The notes under the pieces were generated by a model. That model had not been told where the DNA came from. It saw only the letters and a list, made by a program, of their open reading frames with translations, and did not search any database. The translations under genes and the position numbers were made by a program. Of a DNA stretch of 64,000 nucleotides, positions 35,898-43,976 are shown piece by piece. Position 1 is the stretch's first letter; each line of letters opens with the position of its first letter. Origin of the DNA: Shimia gijangensis (GTDB lineage: Bacteria; Pseudomonadota; Alphaproteobacteria; Rhodobacterales; Rhodobacteraceae); assembly GCF_900142085.1 (NCBI RefSeq), contig NZ_FQZQ01000005.1:1-64000 (forward strand), written 5' to 3'.

Positions 35898-36905
35898 ATG
35901 GACATGAAGACCCTATCGCTTGCTGAAATCGAAGAGCTTTCTTTGCGGGCCTTGATTGCCGCAGGCACATCACAGGATAACGCCCGCGCACTGGCCGCAG
36001 CCACTGCCGCCACCGAGGCAGACGGGATCGCCAGTCACGGGCTCGCCTATATCCCGATCTACTGCGAACATGTGCAATGCGGTAAGGTGGACGGACACGC
36101 CAAACCGACCGTTGAACTGCCCAAGCCCGGCGTTGTGACCGTGGATGCCGCCAGTGGTTTTGCGCATCCGTCGATTGATCTGGGTTTTGAACGCCTGATC
36201 CCGCTGGCACGTGAACAAGGCGTGGCAGCTTTGGCCATTCGCAACAGCTATAACTGTGGCGTACTTGGCTATCACACCTACCGGCTGGCTGCTGCGGGTC
36301 TTTTGGGCATTGGATTTACCAATGCACCCGCGTCCATCGCACCTTCTGGCGGGGCCAAACCTGTGGTCGGCACCAATCCCTTTTCCGTCGCCGCCCCGGG
36401 CCCGGAAGGAGAGCCCACCATCCTGATTGACCAGAGCGCCAGTACAATTGCCAAAAGCGAAGTCATGAAGCATGCACGAGAAGGCAAGCCTATTCCGGAA
36501 GGTTGGGCGCTTGATGCACAAGGCAATCCAACGACGGATCCTGATGTGGGTCTCAAGGGCTCCATGGCGCCATCCGGCGGCTACAAAGGGGTTGGCATTG
36601 CCTTGCTGACCGAGTTGATGGCAGCCGCGATGACCGGTGCAACGCTGGGCATAAATGCCTCGCCATTTTCAGGCACCGTTGGCGGTCCGCCTCGCACAGG
36701 TCAGTTCTTTCTGGCAATCGATCCCGGTGCGACCTCGGGTGGCGGGTTTGGCGAACGACTGGCAGCGCTTGCCGAGGCGATCCATGTTCAGGACGGCGCA
36801 CATTTGCCCGGAGATGGCAGACAAGGAAAGCGGGCGGAGGCCCGCAAAAACGGCGTGGCCGTCAACGTGGCCACTTTGCAAAAAATCGAAGCGATCTTTG
36901 CCTGA
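35898..36905 (+). CDS. Ldh/malate-dehydrogenase-type (YlbC family) reductase
   Basis: The 335-residue NAD(P)-dependent oxidoreductase belongs to the family that includes sulfolactate dehydrogenase, ureidoglycolate dehydrogenase and piperideine/pyrroline-2-carboxylate reductase. It has the ADGIASHGL motif near 39. The usual second histidine (NSxHxG) is replaced, reading RNSYNCGVLGYH, so it belongs to a divergent subgroup. Beside a ProC-like gene and a TMADH-like operon, a cyclic-imine reductase role is plausible. An AAGGA site precedes the ATG. Confidence 0.85.
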   Translation: MDMKTLSLAEIEELSLRALIAAGTSQDNARALAAATAATEADGIASHGLAYIPIYCEHVQCGKVDGHAKPTVELPKPGVVTVDAASGFAHPSIDLGFERLIPLAREQGVAALAIRNSYNCGVLGYHTYRLAAAGLLGIGFTNAPASIAPSGGAKPVVGTNPFSVAAPGPEGEPTILIDQSASTIAKSEVMKHAREGKPIPEGWALDAQGNPTTDPDVGLKGSMAPSGGYKGVGIALLTELMAAAMTGATLGINASPFSGTVGGPPRTGQFFLAIDPGATSGGGFGERLAALAEAIHVQDGAHLPGDGRQGKRAEARKNGVAVNVATLQKIEAIFA

Positions 36906-36918
36906 TTGAATTTGACGG

Positions 36919-36946
36919 AACCGGCCTAAAGTGACAGGCCGGTTTT
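36919..36946 (+). terminator. Terminator of the dipeptidase-Ldh group
   Basis: A perfect 9-bp stem AACCGGCCT with AGGCCGGTT (36919-36927 with 36936-36944) and TTTT follows the Ldh stop. It overlaps the 3' end of the convergent flavoprotein gene. The short T run makes it a moderate terminator. Confidence 0.6.
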
Positions 36947-38905
36947 GCGCCCTTCATAGATCGCCGCTGCCGCCAACCTTGGGGCTGCGGCGTCGCCAAT
37001 CAGGCGCGGTGTTATCTCTGCTTCCAACAGATCATGGTGCAATCCGGTGTCTGCGACATTGCCCGTGGCAATCACCAAAGAGTCTGCCTCAATCAAAGTT
37101 TCCTCTCCAGTCAGCAACGACAATATCCTGGCCCCTTCCTCTTGCCACTCAACGATGGCGCTTTCTGTCACAAATCGGGCCCCAAGGGCTGCGAGACTGC
37201 GCCGTGCAGGCAAATCTGTCGCAGAGCGCACCAATTCTTTGGCAATCATCGCATCGGGCGTCACGATGGTGACGTCATGCCCCGCTTCGGCCATGAACCA
37301 CGCGGTGCCAATACCGCGCCAATGACCACCCTCGTCCAGCACAATCACCCGTTTGCCCAAGCGCGCAGCACGCCCCATCACATCCTCGGTGGACCATACG
37401 CTGCCCGCCCTGACGCCCGGCATCTCTGCTACATGCGGCAGAGCCTTTTGGAACCCGGTACCAGCAGGCAGGGACCCCGTCGCCAAAACAACCTCATTGA
37501 CGCCAAACGCGGCGATTTCTTCGGCGTCGAGATAGGTGTTAAAGCGAACGTCGACCCCAAGCTTGCCCAATTGACGTGTGTACCACACGATCAGGTCGGT
37601 GATCTGAGCGCGGCGCGGCTGTAGCCCCGCAAGGCGAAACTGCCCGCCCAGTTCGGACGATGCTTCGGCCAGAGTAACGTGATGTCCACGCTCCGCCGCC
37701 ACCCGCGCCGCCTCAAGACCCGCAGGCCCCGCCCCTACCACGAGAACCGATTTCGCACGATCCGCGCCAGTGAAACGATCTCCGCCCCACAGGTATTCAT
37801 GGCCAGCGGACGGATTGATCAGGCAGGAAATGTAATAATCCCGCCCACGCCGTCCCCAGCATTGCTGATTGCAGCTCAGACACCCGCGAATATCGTCAAT
37901 CCGATCTTCCTGCGCTTTAGTGACAAGATGCGGGTCTGCAATCTGGCCACGCACCAATGACACCAGATCACTGCGGCCTGCCCCTAACACGGCATTGGCG
38001 TTCTCGGGCGTGCGAATGTTGGCTTCGGCGGTCACCAGCGCGGTGATCCCGACCGCTTTTAGACGCTCGGCCAAATCTACCCCAAGGTTTTCCCCATACT
38101 GGAAACTGGGCAGGATCTTGTAGAAATCAAAGTAACTTCCGGCCCCGACAGTGACATAATCCATTAGCCGGTCCGCATCGTGCAAGGCGATGATCTCAAC
38201 CATCTCATCATGGCCAAGGCAAACCTCTATGCCGCTGTCGTCATTGACCCCCAGACCGATGATAAAGTCACCCCCGCAAGCCTCGCGGATGCGGGTCATA
38301 ATCTCGCATGACAGCCGGGTGCGGTTCTCAAGACTGCCCCCCCATTCGTCAGTGCGTTGGTTGGAAAAAGGCGTCCAGAACTGATCCAGCAGGCAATGAT
38401 ACGCTGCCCAAACCTCAACCCCGTCAAACCCGGCCTTTTGGCAACGGATCGCGGCTTGTACAAAGCCATCAATGGTCTCTTCAATCTCGGCCACGGTCAT
38501 TTCGTGGCTGCCATCGTTGTCATGATAGCTGGGCCCGCCCGAAGGTGACCAATTGGCATGCCACGAGTTGTCCCAGTCGCCATGGGCTCCGACGTGGTAA
38601 AGCTGTTGGATCATCACCGTGCCATGGGCCTGACAAGCCTTGGTGATGCGTTTGAAATGCGGAATCACATCGTCGCTTGCCGGGCGGAAATTTCCGCGCG
38701 TCAGCACGGCGGCGGCATGCACGGGCATCGGTTCCACCACAATCATAGCGGCCCCGCCCATGGCGCGCTCAAGGTAGTAGCCAAGGTGTTGATCCCCCGG
38801 CAGCCCGTCCCGGGCCATATTGGTGGTATGGGCGCCAAACACGATCCGATTTTTCAGCGTTTTGTGGCGTAGTTGCACAGGGTTGAAGACGTGGTTCAGG
38901 CTCAT
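36926..38905 (-). CDS. TMADH/2,4-dienoyl-CoA-reductase-type flavoprotein (second paralogue)
   Basis: The 659-residue FMN/[4Fe-4S]/FAD protein begins FNPVQLRHKTLKNRIVFGAHTTNM, without the Cys30 equivalent, so FMN is not covalently bound as in TMADH. Cluster cysteines are complete (GCLSCNQQC plus SCLINP, spacing 2-3-11). A FAD motif VLVVGAGPAGLEAARVAAERG lies near 395. It ends an operon mttB3-flavoprotein-ProC-like-flavoprotein with ATGA overlap to the gene before it. It is likely an oxidative demethylase or reductase acting on the product of mttB3. Confidence 0.86.
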   Translation of the reverse strand: MSLNHVFNPVQLRHKTLKNRIVFGAHTTNMARDGLPGDQHLGYYLERAMGGAAMIVVEPMPVHAAAVLTRGNFRPASDDVIPHFKRITKACQAHGTVMIQQLYHVGAHGDWDNSWHANWSPSGGPSYHDNDGSHEMTVAEIEETIDGFVQAAIRCQKAGFDGVEVWAAYHCLLDQFWTPFSNQRTDEWGGSLENRTRLSCEIMTRIREACGGDFIIGLGVNDDSGIEVCLGHDEMVEIIALHDADRLMDYVTVGAGSYFDFYKILPSFQYGENLGVDLAERLKAVGITALVTAEANIRTPENANAVLGAGRSDLVSLVRGQIADPHLVTKAQEDRIDDIRGCLSCNQQCWGRRGRDYYISCLINPSAGHEYLWGGDRFTGADRAKSVLVVGAGPAGLEAARVAAERGHHVTLAEASSELGGQFRLAGLQPRRAQITDLIVWYTRQLGKLGVDVRFNTYLDAEEIAAFGVNEVVLATGSLPAGTGFQKALPHVAEMPGVRAGSVWSTEDVMGRAARLGKRVIVLDEGGHWRGIGTAWFMAEAGHDVTIVTPDAMIAKELVRSATDLPARRSLAALGARFVTESAIVEWQEEGARILSLLTGEETLIEADSLVIATGNVADTGLHHDLLEAEITPRLIGDAAAPRLAAAAIYEGRKTGLSL

Positions 38906-39633
38906 TCTCCGCGCTCCAGTTTGTTTAGCCCCTGTTCTAATGCCTCTCCCATTCCGCTTTGCTCCATATGCAACCGCAAACGTTGGTTGTAACCTCCTGG
39001 CGTGTTCAAGGCGTCAATCAGCGGTGCGCAAGCCGTGTTCATAAGGTTCGAGGCGACCAGAACGCGCAGGAATTCTTCCCCTTGCGCGGGATCAGACACC
39101 CGTTCGCCCAACCAGTTGGCGGCATCATCCACCATCCGGACCACCGGCGACAAAACCGCCTGTGCGCTGAGATAGGCTGCCATTTCCTCAGCGTTTGGCA
39201 GGTCGAAAACACTGTTGTGGGCCCCAAAAATCTCACCCACCAAGGCTGCGTCTCCGTGCATCATGATCGGCGATCCGCCCTGAGCAATGCCAGGAAACGG
39301 CATCATGATAGCCACCGCGGTGGCTGGCGACACCATGTCATCTGCTTGGGCCAAAGTGGCCCCACCCATAAAGGTGATGACACGCTGATCTGCCCGAAAT
39401 TCCAAACTGCCTAAAACCGCCCGTGCGACGCCCGTCATCAAGGCGACAAACACAACGTCGCTTTGATCCAGCACAGTTTGATTGTCGGCCACCGAGACAT
39501 TGTCAAACTCGGCCGCCAAAGCCGCCGCATGAGAGGCGCTGCGTTCTGAAACCGTGATTTGGTGGCCGTCGCCCGCAATGCCACGGACCACGGCAGATGC
39601 AATTGTTCCGGTGCCTATCACCCCAAGACGCAT
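38902..39633 (-). CDS. ProC-like NAD(P)-binding reductase
   Basis: The 243-residue protein starts with MRLGVIGTGTIASAVVRGIA, a Rossmann dinucleotide fold of the pyrroline-5-carboxylate reductase family, with the middle region MMPFPGIAQGGSP. The C-terminal helical domain is present but divergent. AAAGGA lies six bases before the ATG, which overlaps the preceding stop (TGATG). It sits between two TMADH-like flavoprotein genes, which fits handling of a cyclic imine released by demethylation. Confidence 0.82.
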   Translation of the reverse strand: MRLGVIGTGTIASAVVRGIAGDGHQITVSERSASHAAALAAEFDNVSVADNQTVLDQSDVVFVALMTGVARAVLGSLEFRADQRVITFMGGATLAQADDMVSPATAVAIMMPFPGIAQGGSPIMMHGDAALVGEIFGAHNSVFDLPNAEEMAAYLSAQAVLSPVVRMVDDAANWLGERVSDPAQGEEFLRVLVASNLMNTACAPLIDALNTPGGYNQRLRLHMEQSGMGEALEQGLNKLERGE

Positions 39634-41678
39634 CAAATATCCTTTACCAAACGCAAGGCGTCATAGATTGCAGCATGGGTATTCCTTGCGCTGACGGCAT
39701 CACCGATACGGAACAGCTGAAACCCGCCATCCGCGTTGCGAGACACAGTTTGCACCTGCCCGTCGATCAAGGCTTCATAGTCGACCTCGCCCGCGTTCGA
39801 ACTTAGCGGTTTCAAGTCAAAATACAGGTCATCGAGCGGCATCGTGCCATAGTTCACAACTACCTGATCATAGAGGTGATCCGAGGTGTAATCGCTATAG
39901 TCCGTACCAACTCTGGCTTTGAGCTGATTGCCCTCCCGGGTCACATCCAAAAGGCGGCGCGTTACGGTAAACATCACATCCTTCTCTTGCAGTGCACGCA
40001 TATAAGGAACGAGGTTCATCGCCATGATATCAGGGGCAAAAACCCGATCAGGGGTCATGACTTCGACATGTCCGCCTGCTTCGGCGACAACTTCTGCCGC
40101 CATCAATCCGGGGTGATCGCCACTTTCATCATAAATCAACACATTTGAGCCGGGTTTGACATCTCCCGAGATCAAATCCCATGCGCTGATCACCAGGCCC
40201 TGATCTTTGCCGGTCTCAAACAATTCCACATTCGGAAGGCCGCCTGTGGCCACAATCACGGCATCTGGCTTTAATGCTGTTACGTCAGAGGCTTCCGCCC
40301 AGGTATTAAACTGAAAATCTACGTCTCGGGCCGCACATTGCGCCATGCGCCAGTCGATGATCGAAATCATCTCTCGGCGACGCTTATTCAGTGCTGTCAG
40401 ACGCACTTGCCCACCGGGATCGGGCTGTGCCTCAAACACGGTGACATCATGCCCCCGCTCGGCTGCAACGCGCGCCGCCTCAAGCCCCCCCGGTCCTGCC
40501 CCGACGATAACCACCTTTTTGCGCGTCTCAGCAGGCGTGATCGTGTGCGGCATGGTCAGCTCGCGACCGGTTGCAGCGTTGTGCATGCACAAAGCGTCGC
40601 CAGCCTGATAAATGCGGTCGAGACAATAGGTTGCGCCAACACAGGGGCGAATATCATCCTCGCGCCCTTCAACAATTTTCTGCACGATATGCGGGTCTGC
40701 CATGTGTGCACGGGTCATGCCCACCATATCTAAAAGGCCAGAGGCCACCGCATGACGGGCCGTCGCCACATCGGGAATTTTTGCGGCATGAAACGTCGGC
40801 ATGCCGGTGGCCTTTTTGACCTCGCCTGCGAAATCAAGGTGCGGCGCGTTGGCCATGCCCTGAACAGGGATTACATCGGTCATCGCCGGGTCAGTTTGAA
40901 TGCGCCCTTTGATGACATTCAAGAAATCCACCATACCGCTGTCCGCCAGACGTTTGGATATCTCAAGCCCCTCTTCCGGGGTAATGCCCCCGGCCTGATC
41001 TTCGTCCGCCGTATACCGCAGCCCGACAATGAAATCGTCGCCAACCCGTTTGCGGATGGCCTTCAACACATCCATCGGCATCTTCATACGGCTTTCCAGC
41101 GACTGCCCGCCATAGGGGCCATCCAGATCGTTGGTCAGAGGGGACCAGAACTGATCCAGAAGGTGGCCGTAGACCTGCAATTCGACGCCATCCATGCCGC
41201 CTGCTTTCATGCGCTCGGTTGCGTCGGCAAAGTCGGTGATGATCCGTTCAATGTCCCAGTCTTCTGCCCTCTTTGGAAAGGCCCTGTGAGCTGGTTCGCG
41301 GTGCTTGGAGGGCGACACTGACGGCAACCAGTTGCCTTTGTTCCATGTTGTCCGGCGACCCAGATGTGTCAGCTGGATCATCACGGCACAACCATGCTCG
41401 TGACAAGCATCGGTCAGCTGCCTGATCCACGGCACCACCTCGTCTTTATAGGCCAGCACATTATTGAAAACTGGCGGAGAGTCTTTGGACACGGCCGCCG
41501 ATCCGGCCGTCATCGCCAACGCCACACCCGCTTTAGCGCGCTCGGCGTGATAGGCCGCATAGCGTTCTTTGGGCATGCCATCTTCGGGATAGGCCGGTTC
41601 GTGGCTGGTGGTCATAATCCGGTTGCGCAAAGTCAGGTGTTTCAGCTGATAAGGTTGCAGCAGAGGGTCGCTCGACAT
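39633..41678 (-). CDS. TMADH-type flavoprotein resembling N-methylproline demethylase (third paralogue)
   Basis: The flavoprotein of about 681 residues has the FMN barrel and a FAD motif VVIVGAGPGGLEAARVAAERG near 385. The cluster region reads CVGATYC plus ALCMHN, so the second of the four usual cysteines is replaced by Ala. A similar cysteine pattern occurs, from memory, in N-methylproline demethylase relatives. AAGGAGA precedes the ATG at 41678, which is better than one at 41702. Position next to mttB3 and a ProC-like reductase suggests breakdown of a betaine such as proline betaine (inference). Confidence 0.84.
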   Translation of the reverse strand: MSSDPLLQPYQLKHLTLRNRIMTTSHEPAYPEDGMPKERYAAYHAERAKAGVALAMTAGSAAVSKDSPPVFNNVLAYKDEVVPWIRQLTDACHEHGCAVMIQLTHLGRRTTWNKGNWLPSVSPSKHREPAHRAFPKRAEDWDIERIITDFADATERMKAGGMDGVELQVYGHLLDQFWSPLTNDLDGPYGGQSLESRMKMPMDVLKAIRKRVGDDFIVGLRYTADEDQAGGITPEEGLEISKRLADSGMVDFLNVIKGRIQTDPAMTDVIPVQGMANAPHLDFAGEVKKATGMPTFHAAKIPDVATARHAVASGLLDMVGMTRAHMADPHIVQKIVEGREDDIRPCVGATYCLDRIYQAGDALCMHNAATGRELTMPHTITPAETRKKVVIVGAGPGGLEAARVAAERGHDVTVFEAQPDPGGQVRLTALNKRRREMISIIDWRMAQCAARDVDFQFNTWAEASDVTALKPDAVIVATGGLPNVELFETGKDQGLVISAWDLISGDVKPGSNVLIYDESGDHPGLMAAEVVAEAGGHVEVMTPDRVFAPDIMAMNLVPYMRALQEKDVMFTVTRRLLDVTREGNQLKARVGTDYSDYTSDHLYDQVVVNYGTMPLDDLYFDLKPLSSNAGEVDYEALIDGQVQTVSRNADGGFQLFRIGDAVSARNTHAAIYDALRLVKDI

Positions 41679-41688
41679 CGTTGTCTCC

Positions 41689-43257
41689 TTAGTACCAAGC
41701 ATCGGCCGCCGAGGCCTTTTTACGCGCGATATAATCTTTCAATGCCTCATCCGTACCTTTGTCCAGTGCCGGAGCTTCGAATGCGGCCAAGGTGTCTTTC
41801 CAACGTTGATTGGCGCGGGTGGCGGCGTCAATACTTCCCTGCTCTTCCCATGTTTCAAACGGCAAATCGTCGTTAAATCCACTGTCCCAGTAGGCTGTCT
41901 GATAGTGACGCAACGTGTGGTCCGTGCCGAACATGTGTTCACCCGGTCCATTTTGCGCCAGAGCTTCGAACCCAAGCGTGTCTTCGTTGACCTCAATGCC
42001 CTTCAGATAGGCATGCAGCGCACCGCACATGTCGGTGTCCATGATGAATTTTTCATAGGACATCGATAACAGCCCATCTGCGAATCCCGCCGCGTGCAGG
42101 ATATAGTTGGCCCCGCCCTGCACCGCTGACATCATCGACATCATCGCCTGTTGCATGGCCTGCCCATCAGGACGTTTAGAGGTGCTGAAATTACCGGCAC
42201 AACGCAGCGGCATTTCCAGTCTGCGCGCCAATTGCCCCATGACCAAAGAGCCCAGCGCGGGTTCGGGCGTACCAAACGTTGGCGAACCAGTTCGCAACGA
42301 CATCGACGACAGGAACCCGGCCAGAATGGTCGGTGCTCCTGGGCGCACCAATTGGGCCAGTGCAGCAGACGACATGCTTTCGGCCAGACATTGCGCGACA
42401 GCCCCCGCCATAGTGAGCGGCGACACCGCGCCACCCAGCAAGAATGGCAAATGGATAGACCCCTGCCCAGCTTCGGCGTAGGTGCGAATGCCTGCGGTGG
42501 TCACGCCATCGAGGATCAAAGGAGATGTTGTGTTGAAATTGCCCATGATGACGCAATTGTTGTCGACAAAATCTTCCCCAAACAGAATGCGGCACATCTC
42601 GATACTGTCAGCGGCCCGTTCGGGCGCTGTGATTGAACCCAGAAAGGCCCGGTCGGAATACTTGATATGAGCGTAGACCATATCGAGATGGCGTTTGTTC
42701 ACCGCAATATCGGTGGGCTCGCAAATGGTGCCGCCCGAGTGGTGCAGCCAAGGCGAGGATTGCGCCAGTTTGACGAGGTTCTCAAAGTCCTCAATCGTGC
42801 CATAGCGACGCCCCTTGTCCAGATCCATCACAAACGGTGACCCATAAGCGGGCGCAAACACCATCGCATCTGTACCGATCTCAACATTGTTGACCGGGTT
42901 GCGGGCACATTGTGTAAACCGGGCGGGCGCGGTTTGCAGGATTTCACGCACCATGCCGGGTTCAAATTTGACGTTCCACGAGTCGGCCGTGACCTCAGTC
43001 ACCTTGGCACCGGCCTCGCGATACAGCCGCACGGCTTCGGCGTCATCGCGAACTTCAATGCCAATCTCGGCAAGAATACGGTCTGCTGTGGCTTCAATTC
43101 TTTCCAGACTGCCTTCATCCAGCAAATCATATGTGGGGATGCCACGGGTGATAAATGGCGTTCGCAGGTGCAGGTTCTGCCCCGGTTGCGCCGAACGTTC
43201 GGGCCGTGAAGACGATCGCCGGGAACGGCGGGAACGGGTGGGTGTATCAGTGGTCAT
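41689..43257 (-). CDS. MttB-family methyltransferase (mttB3)
   Basis: Third MttB-superfamily protein, about 522 residues with a basic tail (TRSRRSRRSSSRPER) before the barrel and an uninterrupted frame, so non-pyrrolysine. It leads an operon with two TMADH-like flavoproteins and a ProC-like reductase. Family members are known for glycine betaine (MtgB) and proline betaine (MtpB), and the neighbours favour a cyclic N-methyl amino acid. The ATG at 43257 was chosen; another at 43272 is possible. No corrinoid protein is adjacent. Confidence 0.89.
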   Translation of the reverse strand: MTTDTPTRSRRSRRSSSRPERSAQPGQNLHLRTPFITRGIPTYDLLDEGSLERIEATADRILAEIGIEVRDDAEAVRLYREAGAKVTEVTADSWNVKFEPGMVREILQTAPARFTQCARNPVNNVEIGTDAMVFAPAYGSPFVMDLDKGRRYGTIEDFENLVKLAQSSPWLHHSGGTICEPTDIAVNKRHLDMVYAHIKYSDRAFLGSITAPERAADSIEMCRILFGEDFVDNNCVIMGNFNTTSPLILDGVTTAGIRTYAEAGQGSIHLPFLLGGAVSPLTMAGAVAQCLAESMSSAALAQLVRPGAPTILAGFLSSMSLRTGSPTFGTPEPALGSLVMGQLARRLEMPLRCAGNFSTSKRPDGQAMQQAMMSMMSAVQGGANYILHAAGFADGLLSMSYEKFIMDTDMCGALHAYLKGIEVNEDTLGFEALAQNGPGEHMFGTDHTLRHYQTAYWDSGFNDDLPFETWEEQGSIDAATRANQRWKDTLAAFEAPALDKGTDEALKDYIARKKASAADAWY

Positions 43258-43289
43258 GGGCGATTCTCGCATGATAAACACATTTTTCT

Positions 43290-43322
43290 GACATATCTGT
43301 CGCGCGACTCGACATATGTGTC
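43290..43322. promoter_or_regulatory. Twin GACATATSTGTC operators, mttB3/TetR promoter
   Basis: GACATATCTGTC (43290-43301) and GACATATGTGTC (43311-43322) are each near-palindromic (GACA...TGTC) and repeat with a 21-bp period, two helical turns. They fill the gap between mttB3 and the divergent TetR gene and are likely its tandem operators. Confidence 0.75.
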
Positions 43323-43364
43323 AAGAAACTTGTGCACCAGTGACAAGACTGCTAGGACATCGCC

Positions 43365-43976
43365 ATGCAACACACTCACAAACAAGGCGGGTCAGAAGCC
43401 GCATGGTTGGCCGCCGCATATGACCTGTTGACCGAAAACGGCGTTGAGGCCGTCAAGGTGATGCCTCTGGCCAAAAAGCTGGGCCTGTCCCGCACGGGTT
43501 TCTACTGGCACTTCAAAGACCGTGACCAATTGCTCGAGGCAATGGTGCGAAGGTGGGAGCAGAAAAACACCGGAAATCTGGTGGCGCGCGCCGAAGCCTA
43601 TGCGGACACAATCGCCGAAGCGATGTTCAACGTGTTTGACTGTTGGCTGGATGACGCCTTGTTTGATGCACGCCTGGATCTGGCGATCCGCAACTGGGCC
43701 CGTAACGACGCCGCCCTGCAACAGCGATTGGATCAGGCTGATAGCCGACGACAGAACGCCTTAACTGCGATGTTTGAACGGTTTGAATTTGGCCGCGAAC
43801 AGGCCCATGCCCGCGCGATGACCGTGATGTACACGCAAATCGGCTATATCTCAATGCGCGTCACAGAAGGCACCAAAGAGCGGATCGACAGAATGCCGGA
43901 CTATATCGAAGTCTACACAGGCCAAAGACCCACGCAGGCCGAGATTGAACGATTCCGCTCGCGCCATCCGGCCTAG
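43365..43976 (+). CDS. TetR-family repressor (third, unlike the BetI pair)
   Basis: The 203-residue regulator has an N-terminal TetR DNA-binding domain (AVKVMPLAKKLGLSRTGFYWHFKDRDQLLEAM, near 24-56) and a ligand domain without the BetI LWxxFWGE segment. It is divergent from the mttB3 operon with twin GACATATSTGTC sites between, and probably represses it. It ends immediately before the convergent alkB stop. Confidence 0.92.
   Translation: MQHTHKQGGSEAAWLAAAYDLLTENGVEAVKVMPLAKKLGLSRTGFYWHFKDRDQLLEAMVRRWEQKNTGNLVARAEAYADTIAEAMFNVFDCWLDDALFDARLDLAIRNWARNDAALQQRLDQADSRRQNALTAMFERFEFGREQAHARAMTVMYTQIGYISMRVTEGTKERIDRMPDYIEVYTGQRPTQAEIERFRSRHPA

Noticed and set aside
14161-43257. Pyrrolysine (UAG) in the MttB genes
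   Set aside because: All three frames run the full family length without an in-frame stop and end in TAA, so no pyrrolysine codon is needed.
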